From an uncultured Bacteroides sp. (lineage in GTDB: Bacteria; Bacteroidota; Bacteroidia; Bacteroidales; Bacteroidaceae), in contig CAUEFX010000057.1 of assembly GCA_958477465.1 (NCBI GenBank), positions 1 to 29,439 of the forward strand: a stretch of 29,439 nucleotides of DNA, in the 5' to 3' direction. The notes below the pieces were generated by a model. That model was not told the origin of the DNA, did no database searches, and saw nothing but the letters and a program-made list of their open reading frames with translations. Shown piece by piece: positions 7,517-15,828 of the stretch. Positions within the stretch are counted from its first letter, which is position 1. Every line of letters begins with the position of its first letter. The position numbers were made by a program, and so were the translations under genes.

Positions 7517-9541
7517 ATGAGAAAAGTATGTTCTTTTTTGCTGTTGCTGTTTGTCGTTTGGGCGGCTCATGCACAGATTCAAGATCCCGTAAAGTTTAAG
7601 GCGGAACTGAAGACTTTGTCTGATACGGAGGGAGAGATTGTTTTTACAGGTACCATCGATAAGGGATGGCATGTCTATTCTACCGATTTGGGAGATGGCG
7701 GTCCTATCTCGGCTACATTTAATGCGGATAAGATGACCGGTGCAGAGGTTATAGGCAAGCTGAAACCGGCGGGAAAGGAAATTTCGACTTTCGATAAGCT
7801 TTTTGAAATGAAAGTCCGTTATTTTGAGAATACCGCACTGTTTGTTCAAAAGATAAAGTTTACTGCCGGTACTTACGATATTGACGGATATTTGGAGTAT
7901 GGAGCTTGTAATGACGAAAGCTGCCTTCCGCCTACTCAGGTTCCATTTAAATTTTCCGGTGAGACGGCATTAAAGGCTTCTGCTACGCCGGCATCATCTG
8001 CTTCTTCGTCTGAAATGGAAAAGGAAGCGACAGCTTCACAAACGGTTGGAACATCTACAGGCTCCACAGAATTATCTACAGAGCCTGCTGTGAAGCCGGC
8101 TGTAGCTGCTGATGTCCTTTGGAAACCGGTAATCAGCGAACTGCAAGCGTTGGGTGAGGAACATTCACAAGGCGATATGTCTTGGATTTATATCTTTATA
8201 ACCGGATTCCTGGGAGGATTGCTTGCTTTGTTCACACCTTGTGTATGGCCAATCATTCCCATGACTGTCAGCTTCTTTTTGAAACGCAGTAAAGACAAGA
8301 AGAAAGGTATCCGTGATGCATGGACTTACGGGGCATCCATTGTTGTTATTTATGTAACATTGGGATTGGTCATTACAGCCATTTTTGGCGCGAGTGCATT
8401 AAATGCCTTGTCTACCAATGCTGTGTTCAACATCCTTTTCTGTCTGATGCTGATTGTTTTTGCAGCCTCTTTCTTTGGGGCTTTCGAGATAACTCTACCC
8501 TCGAAATGGAGCAATGCCGTGGATAGCAAGGCAGAGTCGACCGGTGGTTTGATAAGTATCTTCCTGATGGCGTTTACACTGTCTCTGGTGTCTTTTTCAT
8601 GTACCGGACCGATCATTGGCTTTCTTTTGGTACAGGTCTCTATCACCGGTAGTGTTGTAGCTCCTGCCATCGGCATGTTGGGTTTTGCCATTGCTTTGGC
8701 ATTGCCGTTTACTTTGTTTGCTTTATTCCCGTCCTGGTTGAAGTCTATGCCGAAGTCTGGAGGGTGGATGAATGTGATTAAGGTGACTCTCGGTTTCCTT
8801 GAACTGGCCTTCGCTTTGAAGTTCCTGTCGGTTGCCGATCTAGCTTATGGTTGGAGAATTCTCGATCGTGAAACATTCTTGGCTTTATGGATTGTGATCT
8901 TTGCATTGCTTGGCTTCTATCTGTTGGGAAAGATCAAGTTCCCTCATGATGATGATAGCGATAGGATAGGGGTGCCCCGCTTCTTCATGGCATTGGTTTC
9001 ACTTGCATTTGCGGTTTATATGGTTCCCGGCTTGTGGGGAGCGCCATTAAAAGCTGTCAGTGCATTTGCACCTCCTATGAAGACACAGGATTTTAATCTA
9101 TACACCAATGAGGTACATGCCAAGTTTGACGATTACGATTTGGGAATGGAATATGCAAGATTGCATAACAAACCTGTTATGCTCGATTTTACCGGTTACG
9201 GATGTGTGAATTGCCGTAAGATGGAACTTGCCGTATGGACGGATCCGACAGTCAGTAAAATAATCAATGACGATTATGTCTTGATTACCTTGTATGTGGA
9301 TAACAAAACACCTCTCACCGAACCGGTAAAGATTATGGAGAACGGAACGGAACGGACTTTACGTACCGTAGGTGACAAGTGGAGTTATCTGCAGCGTGTC
9401 AAGTTCGGCGCCAATGCCCAACCATTTTATGTTCTTTTGGATAATGAAGGAAAACCTTTGAACAAATCTTATGCTTATAATGAGGATATTCCTAAATACA
9501 TTGATTTCTTAAGAACCGGATTGGAGAATTATCGGAAATAA
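7517..9541 (+). CDS. dsbD: DsbD-like thiol:disulfide interchange protein
   Basis: This inner membrane protein moves electrons from cytoplasmic thioredoxin to periplasmic disulfides. The 674-residue protein has a signal peptide (residues 1-19, WAAHA before Gln20). A periplasmic alpha domain carries the cysteine pair in GACNDESC (Cys131 and Cys136), followed by a Ser/Ala/Thr/Glu-rich linker (about 153-199). A membrane beta domain of about eight helices carries the two redox cysteines in FTPCVWP (Cys242) and SFSCTGP (Cys362). A C-terminal thioredoxin-like gamma domain has the CVNC site (Cys563/Cys566). All six redox cysteines expected of DsbD are therefore present. The likely task is keeping envelope cysteines reduced or supplying cytochrome c biogenesis. 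The gene ends before a strong terminator. Confidence 0.94.
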   Translation: MRKVCSFLLLLFVVWAAHAQIQDPVKFKAELKTLSDTEGEIVFTGTIDKGWHVYSTDLGDGGPISATFNADKMTGAEVIGKLKPAGKEISTFDKLFEMKVRYFENTALFVQKIKFTAGTYDIDGYLEYGACNDESCLPPTQVPFKFSGETALKASATPASSASSSEMEKEATASQTVGTSTGSTELSTEPAVKPAVAADVLWKPVISELQALGEEHSQGDMSWIYIFITGFLGGLLALFTPCVWPIIPMTVSFFLKRSKDKKKGIRDAWTYGASIVVIYVTLGLVITAIFGASALNALSTNAVFNILFCLMLIVFAASFFGAFEITLPSKWSNAVDSKAESTGGLISIFLMAFTLSLVSFSCTGPIIGFLLVQVSITGSVVAPAIGMLGFAIALALPFTLFALFPSWLKSMPKSGGWMNVIKVTLGFLELAFALKFLSVADLAYGWRILDRETFLALWIVIFALLGFYLLGKIKFPHDDDSDRIGVPRFFMALVSLAFAVYMVPGLWGAPLKAVSAFAPPMKTQDFNLYTNEVHAKFDDYDLGMEYARLHNKPVMLDFTGYGCVNCRKMELAVWTDPTVSKIINDDYVLITLYVDNKTPLTEPVKIMENGTERTLRTVGDKWSYLQRVKFGANAQPFYVLLDNEGKPLNKSYAYNEDIPKYIDFLRTGLENYRK

Positions 9542-9580
9542 GTTGATAAATATTTTTAAGAGTCATTTTATAAACGACGG

Positions 9581-9598
9581 AGGTGTGTCCAAACACCT
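9581..9598. repeat. Small hairpin in the dsbD 3' region
   Basis: AGGTGT (9581-9586) and ACACCT (9593-9598) form a 6-base stem with a 6-base loop just upstream of the main terminator. It has no T-run and is probably an accessory structure. Confidence 0.4.
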
Positions 9599-9606
9599 GA
9601 AATATA

Positions 9607-9648
9607 AAAACCACCCTTGTCACAGACATCTGTTGCAAGGGTGGTTTT
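9607..9648. terminator. Strong bidirectional Rho-independent terminator (dsbD / S8 protease)
   Basis: AAAACCACCCTTG (9607-9619) and CAAGGGTGGTTTT (9636-9648) form a perfect 13-base stem with a 16-base loop, with A residues on the left and T residues on the right. It sits between two convergent genes and can serve both strands. Confidence 0.88.
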
Positions 9649-9715
9649 GTTTATAGAGGGCTTTGATGCACCCTCATGTTTATGGACAGGCTGGTTATCT
9701 CCTTATGAGGAGTGT

Positions 9716-11839
9716 TTAATAACCGATCAGTTTTAAAACTTTAGAATCATTTTGAGTGCATACCTTCATCAGATAGAGGGTATTGGGCTTTAGATCAAGA
9801 TGGAACTCTGTACCCGGAAGATTCGAAATGCTCAGTAATTCTCCCGATGCGGCGTACAGATATATTTTCTCTATGGTGACATCAGAGAAAATATGCATTA
9901 TTCGGCTGTTCTTATCATATAAATACCGGAATTCGGACAATGGTTGTTTTAAAGCGGATATTTGCTTTACTATTTCATGCAGACCTGCCGTAGTATCCAG
10001 CTTTCCTGATCCATAAATGCCATTGGGAGTATTTCCGGTATGTACATCTTGCTTGGCTGTGCGACGGATAATGTCTTGTACTTCTTTTATGGTTAGCATT
10101 GGGTTTGCTTCCAGCCATAGTGCCAGAGTTCCGGTGACTACAGGAGTGGCCATTGAGGTACCGTTGGCAATTCCCCACGAATAGTTCCTGCCGGACACGG
10201 CATCTGTAATTTCGAGAACTTTATCTTCCGGATTGACGCTGTAGGATGCGGCATACGAGTTAAAAGAGGATATAACGGTAGCGCCGGGAGCTGTTACATC
10301 CGGTTTGATGCGTCCGTCGTAGGTGGGCCCTTTTCCGGAAAGCGGATATATCTCTTCCCTTTTCCATTCAGATTTATATTTTTTCCCTGAAAGACTTTGG
10401 TAATTTTCTCTCGATACATACGCACCTACTGTAACTGTTTCATATCCGGTTGCCGTGCATGCTATGGTATAATCGGTACAGCCTTCGGTGTACCCCTCTT
10501 TACCGGCTGAAGTGAAACTGCCGTAATCGCTATTGATCATATATTTCCCGTTTTCGGATGAAATGGAAATTTCCCAGACTTCATTCTCCGGTTTGGTATA
10601 TATAAGGCTGATATTGAAATAAGGATTCCGGTTGATGGGATTTAATGATGCGGAAATATTGAATCTGCTATCATCGCTCTCTCCCGAACCGAAGTTCTGG
10701 TAACTTTTGCTCCACTCTTCTCCCGAGGTGAAAGTTTGCGAAAACAGAAGTTGATTCGTCAATGTGTCTTTTAGAGAAATGGCTATTTGATAGCTATGCC
10801 CGGCTATGCCTTGTATGAAGAGATTGTCTCTATTGTATGTCGGTGGCAGAAGAAAGCTCTTGACGCTTGGGGCGCTTTTGCAGAGATTTCCGGTAAGGGT
10901 CGATTTCCGATGGCCTTCATTGCCTGCTGCGATAGCCAATATTTTTCCTTTCTGGTCTTTCAGGAGGTTGTCGGTCAATATAGAAAAATTATCCGTTCCG
11001 TCTTTGAATCCCAGTACGGTTCCCATACTGAGGTTGATGGCGAGTGGCCGGCCTGCTTTATCGGCATAGTTTAGTAGGAAATCGATGCCGTCCAGAATCC
11101 CTTGTTCTGTTCCATTCACAGATACGAGCGCTATTTCGGCCTTGGGGGCTATTCCTCTGTAGAGATTGTCATAACTTCCGGTTGCTATTCCGGCTACATG
11201 CGTGCCATGCGTGTTTCCGGACATGTCATGTTTGGCGGCTTCTATTTGTTCCGGAGTCGAATAGACGATTCCATAGCCATAAGACGAATTGGAAGTGGCG
11301 AAGAAGTTGTTTTGATCCCATACGCATCGGATGCGGCAGTTTCCGTTTTCATCTCTGAAATTCGGATGGGTAAAATCAAATCCGTTGTCGATAATTCCTA
11401 TAATGACCCCTTCACCTTGAAATGGGTGGGGGAGAGAGTTGCCGGTAAATGCTTGCTCCGCATTTGAGTATATTCTCACCGAATCCATCATCGGCCTGAT
11501 TTTGTTGCCCGCATCAATGCTTAATATAGACGCATCTTGAGCCAGATTGTTGACTTGGCTCATGGGGATAACAGCTGTGTACAAACCGTTGTGACCGATA
11601 TTCAGCCGTATTCCGTATTTCTTGCTCAGGTTATGGGCATTTGCTTCCGGTTTTAATCGGACATAAGCGAATAAAAGTTTATCTTCTGCTGTCCCTCTTG
11701 TAGATACCGATTCAAAATCTTGAATTTGTTCTATTGTAGTTGCAGACAATTTAGGTGAATAATCGATGCATATTGTTTGGGATAAACCATATAACGGGCA
11801 TACGAGGAAGAGTATGATTCCGGCGATTATAGATTTCAT
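9716..11839 (-). CDS. Secreted S8 (subtilisin-like) serine protease with C-terminal sorting-like tail
   Basis: This is a predicted exported endopeptidase of 707 residues. A signal peptide (residues 1 to about 20, ending PLYGLSQ) is followed by a pro-region of about 110 residues and the S8 domain. The catalytic triad is intact: Asp151 in GIIDNGFDF, His211 in NTHGTHVAG and Ser562 in NGTSMATP, with the oxyanion Asn in AAGNEG. A large insert of roughly 150 residues between the AAGNEG strand and the VTVGAYVS strand looks like an extra beta domain. After the catalytic domain, the last 75 or so residues (YLYDKNSRIMHIF through KVLKLIGY) are beta-rich and resemble the Por-type C-terminal secretion tail. 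It is the last gene of the SusC/SusD locus, 137 bases beyond the GLUG gene and separated from it by a terminator-like hairpin, so it may be transcribed at a lower level or separately. Confidence 0.92.
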   Translation of the reverse strand: MKSIIAGIILFLVCPLYGLSQTICIDYSPKLSATTIEQIQDFESVSTRGTAEDKLLFAYVRLKPEANAHNLSKKYGIRLNIGHNGLYTAVIPMSQVNNLAQDASILSIDAGNKIRPMMDSVRIYSNAEQAFTGNSLPHPFQGEGVIIGIIDNGFDFTHPNFRDENGNCRIRCVWDQNNFFATSNSSYGYGIVYSTPEQIEAAKHDMSGNTHGTHVAGIATGSYDNLYRGIAPKAEIALVSVNGTEQGILDGIDFLLNYADKAGRPLAINLSMGTVLGFKDGTDNFSILTDNLLKDQKGKILAIAAGNEGHRKSTLTGNLCKSAPSVKSFLLPPTYNRDNLFIQGIAGHSYQIAISLKDTLTNQLLFSQTFTSGEEWSKSYQNFGSGESDDSRFNISASLNPINRNPYFNISLIYTKPENEVWEISISSENGKYMINSDYGSFTSAGKEGYTEGCTDYTIACTATGYETVTVGAYVSRENYQSLSGKKYKSEWKREEIYPLSGKGPTYDGRIKPDVTAPGATVISSFNSYAASYSVNPEDKVLEITDAVSGRNYSWGIANGTSMATPVVTGTLALWLEANPMLTIKEVQDIIRRTAKQDVHTGNTPNGIYGSGKLDTTAGLHEIVKQISALKQPLSEFRYLYDKNSRIMHIFSDVTIEKIYLYAASGELLSISNLPGTEFHLDLKPNTLYLMKVCTQNDSKVLKLIGY

Positions 11840-11920
11840 AAAATGGAGATAATTTAAAAACAGTTTCTAAATCCTGTCAAGACGGTTCGGTGTGATAATC
11901 ACCCCGTTTTAATGAAATAG

Positions 11921-11961
11921 AAGGTGTTCCCGTCAGGCTTGAAAGACAACGGAAACACCTT
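11921..11961 (-). terminator. Terminator-like hairpin between the GLUG gene and the protease
   Basis: AAGGTGTTCCCGT (11921-11933) pairs with ACGGAAACACCTT (11949-11961) over 13 positions with one mismatch and a 15-base loop. On the minus strand it follows the GLUG gene stop by 15 bases; the downstream run (CTATTTC) is only moderately U-rich, so termination may be partial. Confidence 0.6.
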
Positions 11962-11976
11962 TGCATGTAAAGTCAA

Positions 11977-13302
11977 TTATTTAATAACTACTTTGGCTGT
12001 ATGCTGACAGTTGGCTGTTTTAACTGTTACGACATAAATTCCGCTGTTAGTTATATCGAGAGAGTATTTTCCTGTAAATGTCAGGTTGGCTATGGTTGCT
12101 CCGGCCAAATCGCTGACGATCATCTGGCAATATTTATCTGCCGGACATTCTACGACAATGGAGTGGTCTGCTGAGTAGATATTGCAAATTGAATTTTCAA
12201 TAGGTTTTTGGATACCTGTAGCAGAACTGTTTTGCCATGCCAGGATCGGGAACCCTTCGTTGATGTTCTGCGTGTCGCTTACCCATACGGCCTGTTCTTG
12301 ACTTCCATTTAAAAGAGTGACAAAAGAAGCGTCTTTCATGTCTGTTTCATTCTTTTCGGTGACACCGGGTGTTTTATCGGTAGTACCACTTTTTTCCTTG
12401 CAATAATAGCAATTGCCTGCGATACTGACCTCATTGTTTTCTGTTGTACCTATAGCGGCATTCGATGACCAACTATTAGATACACTTCCTGTAGTGTAAC
12501 TGTTACTGATAGTGGCATTAACGAGATAACCTACCAAGCCTCCGGCAAAGAAACCTCCGAAATTAACCATGCCGGTATTGTAGCAGTTATTGATGGTTGC
12601 TTTTCCGTCTGCATATCCTATAATACCTCCGACATTATTGTGCCCCTTGATGATTCCTGTGTTGTAGCAACCGGAAATACTTCCTCCTGCTGCACTTCCT
12701 ACGATTCCTCCGGAACCCCATCCTCCTGCTTCGACTTGAAGAACAGCCTCGCTGTGGCAGTTTTCAATAGTTCCGCCTTCCATAGCTCCTACGAAACTTC
12801 CTGTGGCGTCTTTTCCCTCGACTATCGAGTTCTCGCCGATGCCTAAGTTTTTGATAACAGTATTTTCGGAAATACAGGCAAACAGACCGGTTCCTCCTAC
12901 CTGATTGTCTGCATTAGGGTCTATATAATAGATGTGTATATTATCAATGACTTTATAGTTTCCATCGAATACCCCTAAAAAGTATTTGGATTCATCTATC
13001 ATAGCTCCCTGGTTTACCGTATCCATATATTTGTCGTAAAATCCGATTGGAGTAAATTTTTGCTCGGCATCTGCACCCATGTTCAGATTGGCGGCCAGTT
13101 TAAAGAATTGACCTTTATAGGTCTCACCGTTTTTAACCTGTTGAGAAAGATAGGCCAGATGCTGTCCGTTCTCTATCAGATAAGGATTGTTACTCGTACC
13201 GTCTCCTTTGGTCCATGCAGTAGCGGTTCCGTCCCATGGGGTCTGTGCATTGGCAAGAACTCCCAACGTCAAAAATAGCAATAATGCGTAATACTTTTTC
13301 AT
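11977..13302 (-). CDS. Secreted GLUG-repeat (beta-helix-like) protein
   Basis: This is a 441-residue predicted surface or secreted protein of unknown substrate. A clear signal peptide (residues 1-19, GVLANA before Gln20) is followed by a start typical of this group (WTKGDGTSNNPYLIENGQHLAYLS). Several GLUG-type repeats follow at about residues 125-300, seen as VGGIIGYADG, NNCYNTGMV, AGGLVGYLVN and SNSYTTGSV. Such repeats are known from bacterial adhesins and IgA-protease-like proteins. The last 75 or so residues (from SICNIYSADH to TAKVVIK) form a short beta domain like the Por-type C-terminal tail. It lies 65 bases after the Calx-beta lipoprotein gene in the SusC/SusD operon. It could be a glycan- or protein-binding surface component or an adhesin; no catalytic motif is seen. 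Confidence 0.82.
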   Translation of the reverse strand: MKKYYALLLFLTLGVLANAQTPWDGTATAWTKGDGTSNNPYLIENGQHLAYLSQQVKNGETYKGQFFKLAANLNMGADAEQKFTPIGFYDKYMDTVNQGAMIDESKYFLGVFDGNYKVIDNIHIYYIDPNADNQVGGTGLFACISENTVIKNLGIGENSIVEGKDATGSFVGAMEGGTIENCHSEAVLQVEAGGWGSGGIVGSAAGGSISGCYNTGIIKGHNNVGGIIGYADGKATINNCYNTGMVNFGGFFAGGLVGYLVNATISNSYTTGSVSNSWSSNAAIGTTENNEVSIAGNCYYCKEKSGTTDKTPGVTEKNETDMKDASFVTLLNGSQEQAVWVSDTQNINEGFPILAWQNSSATGIQKPIENSICNIYSADHSIVVECPADKYCQMIVSDLAGATIANLTFTGKYSLDITNSGIYVVTVKTANCQHTAKVVIK

Positions 13303-13357
13303 GAGTTGTAATTGTTTTTGTTAAACATGTTTATATAGTTCTCTGTTTATAATAGCT

Positions 13358-13380
13358 CCCTGCCTTTTTATTTGGCAGGG
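13358..13380 (-). other. Hairpin spanning the lipoprotein gene stop codon
   Basis: CCCTGCC (13358-13364) and GGCAGGG (13374-13380) form a perfect 7-base GC-rich stem whose 9-base loop contains the TAA stop (13368-13370). There is no U-run after it on the minus strand, so it looks like an mRNA stability or processing element rather than a terminator. Confidence 0.5.
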
Positions 13381-14189
13381 ATAGTGAATTTTTCTTCGAA
13401 AGAGATACCGGACAATATCCCCCATTGACCGTCTTGCTCGACAAGGAAACTCAGTTGCATGACTACTGTATTGGTTGCCCGATTCAGTACACCGTTCCCA
13501 ACGACATATACGGTTCCGTACTCTTCAAGACGGAATGCTTTCTGTTGTTCGATTGTGGCATTTCCATCCTTATCCAGATCGACACGGATGTCTCCGTTTG
13601 CTACGTAACAGTCTTTTATGATATAGAACGGTACCTCTTCCGCTTTCAGGATGGTAACCTCTTTCTCTGTTCCCAAGAATTGTGAGGTATAGATTCCTTT
13701 TTCCTCAAACTGCACCCAAGTCGGTTTACGACTTATTGATAATGTTAATGTCGATTTTCCAAAGGTGGATATAGCCGCTGTGTTATTGTCTGTCGAAAGC
13801 TTTATCTGTGTTTTGGCTTTAGTCAGGTAATCCAATTGTGAAAGATCTATGTTCAGCTTTATGTCGGCTTTGTTTTCACCCTCCGCAAATTGTATCTTAT
13901 GATTTTCCAATGAGATGAAATTACGGCCGGGCACCTCCGTACCGTCTGGCTTTTGCTGGAAAAGCAGGTCGGCATCGACTGTTATTGTTCCCCGGCTGTT
14001 TTCGCGGTAAACAGGGATTGTCAGGGTACTTTCGCCTTTTTCCAATTCTTTATTTAATTTGTCTGTCTGAAAAGATACGTAACAGTTAGTATCCGATTCA
14101 TAGATAAGTTTCTCGTTATCCTGGTCGCATCCAGCCAGGAAGAGGCAACTCGCTACAATAGCTCCGGTTATATATGTTTTGGTAATCAT
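13368..14189 (-). CDS. SusE-position lipoprotein with Calx-beta-like fold
   Basis: This is a 273-residue outer membrane lipoprotein candidate. The signal peptide ends in a lipobox (FLAGC, Cys21) followed by DQDNEK, the acidic stretch common in Bacteroides surface lipoproteins. Residues of about 35-155 read like a Calx-beta or DUF4843-type beta sandwich (YVSFQTDKLNKELEKGESTL, then IPVYRENSRGTI and NFISLENHKIQFAEGENKAD). The C-terminal part (about 160-273, VQFEEKGIYTSQFLG, then VRVDL-like and FEEKFTIPAK) is another beta domain. It occupies the position of SusE/SusF directly after SusD (38 bases) and is expected to sit on the cell surface and bind the substrate. The domain assignment is by pattern and is less certain than the localisation. 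Confidence 0.78.
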   Translation of the reverse strand: MITKTYITGAIVASCLFLAGCDQDNEKLIYESDTNCYVSFQTDKLNKELEKGESTLTIPVYRENSRGTITVDADLLFQQKPDGTEVPGRNFISLENHKIQFAEGENKADIKLNIDLSQLDYLTKAKTQIKLSTDNNTAAISTFGKSTLTLSISRKPTWVQFEEKGIYTSQFLGTEKEVTILKAEEVPFYIIKDCYVANGDIRVDLDKDGNATIEQQKAFRLEEYGTVYVVGNGVLNRATNTVVMQLSFLVEQDGQWGILSGISFEEKFTIPAK

Positions 14190-14227
14190 TATTTGTTCTT
14201 TTTGTTGTTAGATTGATATTTGTTCTT

Positions 14228-15811
14228 TTACAAAGGGTTCTGGTCTGCAACAGGATCCATGTTCACATTCCCGTCAAATTCTGTTTGAGGGATGGTGAGG
14301 ATGAATGCTTTATAGTCGGGTTGGCAGGTCTCATCACTCAACTTTACCACATGGTTCGAACCTTCGTACCCGCGGTAATATCCGGTTTTCAAGCGGAGAA
14401 TGTCAAACAGTCTTCCTGTTTCTCCCCATAATTCAATCCGGCGTTGAAGCAGGATCTCGTCCAACAGGGTTTTGATTTCCGGAGTACTTCCTGTTCCGTA
14501 TGCATCCAAAGTCAATGCATTGTCGTCGGTTACTTTATCGAGGCGGTTGCGTACATAGTTCCTTTCGCGTATGGTCCCGAACGACTCCATCAGTTTTCGT
14601 GCCTCATCGTATTTTTCCAAACGGCACAACGCTTCAGCCTTGTTTAGCAATAGCTCTTCGGCGCGCATATATATGTTGTCTCCCAGATAAGAAGAATAGT
14701 CGCTGAAACTGAATTTAGTTGTACAATAACTCTTTTGTGAACCTTGAGTAGATTCCAATGCCGGAGCGATGGAGCCCTTCCACCAGTTTACCCGGCGGAT
14801 GTCTTGTATACTCATCTGTTTGTATAACCATGCACTGATACACTTGCGGTCATAGGACCCGTGCATACCGGCTTCGGCATCCATGTGGCAGAAGAAAGAT
14901 GCATAGGCACCGATCTGGTCGCTTTTCTGAATTTCGGCTCCCCAGAGTACGGACGATATTTGAAGGCTGCTGAATCCGCTTACCAGTTCGGAAGCATTTG
15001 CCAATGTCAGGTCCGGCTTTTGCAATGCAATGGAGGCTGTGTTAATGGCTACTTGCCATTGCTCTTGTACCATTGCTATCCGTGATTTGATTCCGTTGGC
15101 TACATAATAATCGATGTGTGATTTATGTTTCTGCGTGATTCCGTTTTCTTCCGCCTGTTTTAAAAGACTGATGCCGTATTCTATATCCTTGTTGATTTGG
15201 GTATATACCTGCTCTACCGTGCCACGGGGATTTCCCGGAGTGGATGAAGAAGTCGGTGTGGTATATATAGGTATTCCGGGCAGTTGCTCGTGTCCTACGT
15301 AGGTTTGTTGATAAAGTTGTATCAGATGAAAATAGCATAATGCACGCAATGAGTAGGCTTGTCCGAATAGGTTTGCCTTTTCGGCAGGAAGTCCGTACAG
15401 GTCGTTTTCGTGTGCAATGATATAATTCAAGTTCGAAATCAGTGTGTAATAGAAATTCCATTCAGAGTAGGGACGGTACAACATACTGGAGTAGAAATTC
15501 CTCTCCTGCAGATTGTAGTCCATAGAGAACCATCCCTTTACAGATGAAGAGACAATCATGTCGTCTCCCATAAAACTGGAGACCAGCATGGTCGATGTAT
15601 ATCCGAAAGTATGTGTGGAATTGTCTCCGGCCCATCCGGACGAGTACATCAACCGGTATACCCCGTTCATGGCTACCATTCCGCCTTCTACATCTTTAAA
15701 AATGACGTTGCCGGATATTTCGTTGGTAGGGTTTGTGTTGAGGTTGTCAATACATGAACTAAGGGTACTTATTGATAAAATAGCTGATAATATATAATAT
15801 TTTATTTTCAT
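14228..15811 (-). CDS. SusD/RagB-family nutrient-binding outer membrane lipoprotein
   Basis: This is the surface lid protein that captures the substrate and hands it to the SusC-like transporter. The 527-residue protein has a lipobox signal peptide (SISTLSSC, Cys20) and the SusD N-terminal pattern (NTNPTNEISGNVIFKDVEGG, then MNGVYRLMYS). Helical tetratricopeptide-like segments follow (YFHLIQLYQQTYVG, then RGTVEQVYTQINKDIEYGIS and MRAEELLLNKAEALCRLEKY). The C-terminal region has the usual LLDEILLQRRIELWGETGRLFDILRL signature, read here in two parts, and ends in a short tail (FDGNVNMDPVADQNPL). It starts 17 bases after the SusC gene. The substrate cannot be deduced from SusD; the protease neighbour suggests a proteinaceous target. 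Confidence 0.95.
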   Translation of the reverse strand: MKIKYYILSAILSISTLSSCIDNLNTNPTNEISGNVIFKDVEGGMVAMNGVYRLMYSSGWAGDNSTHTFGYTSTMLVSSFMGDDMIVSSSVKGWFSMDYNLQERNFYSSMLYRPYSEWNFYYTLISNLNYIIAHENDLYGLPAEKANLFGQAYSLRALCYFHLIQLYQQTYVGHEQLPGIPIYTTPTSSSTPGNPRGTVEQVYTQINKDIEYGISLLKQAEENGITQKHKSHIDYYVANGIKSRIAMVQEQWQVAINTASIALQKPDLTLANASELVSGFSSLQISSVLWGAEIQKSDQIGAYASFFCHMDAEAGMHGSYDRKCISAWLYKQMSIQDIRRVNWWKGSIAPALESTQGSQKSYCTTKFSFSDYSSYLGDNIYMRAEELLLNKAEALCRLEKYDEARKLMESFGTIRERNYVRNRLDKVTDDNALTLDAYGTGSTPEIKTLLDEILLQRRIELWGETGRLFDILRLKTGYYRGYEGSNHVVKLSDETCQPDYKAFILTIPQTEFDGNVNMDPVADQNPL

Positions 15812-15828
15812 GTGATTGTTGTTTTTAT

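Noticed and set aside
11882..11910. Bulged hairpin ACGG...CCGT followed by TTTT as a plus-strand terminator
   Set aside because: The stem is broken by a three-base bulge and no plus-strand transcript is expected here; it may only be leader structure for the protease gene.
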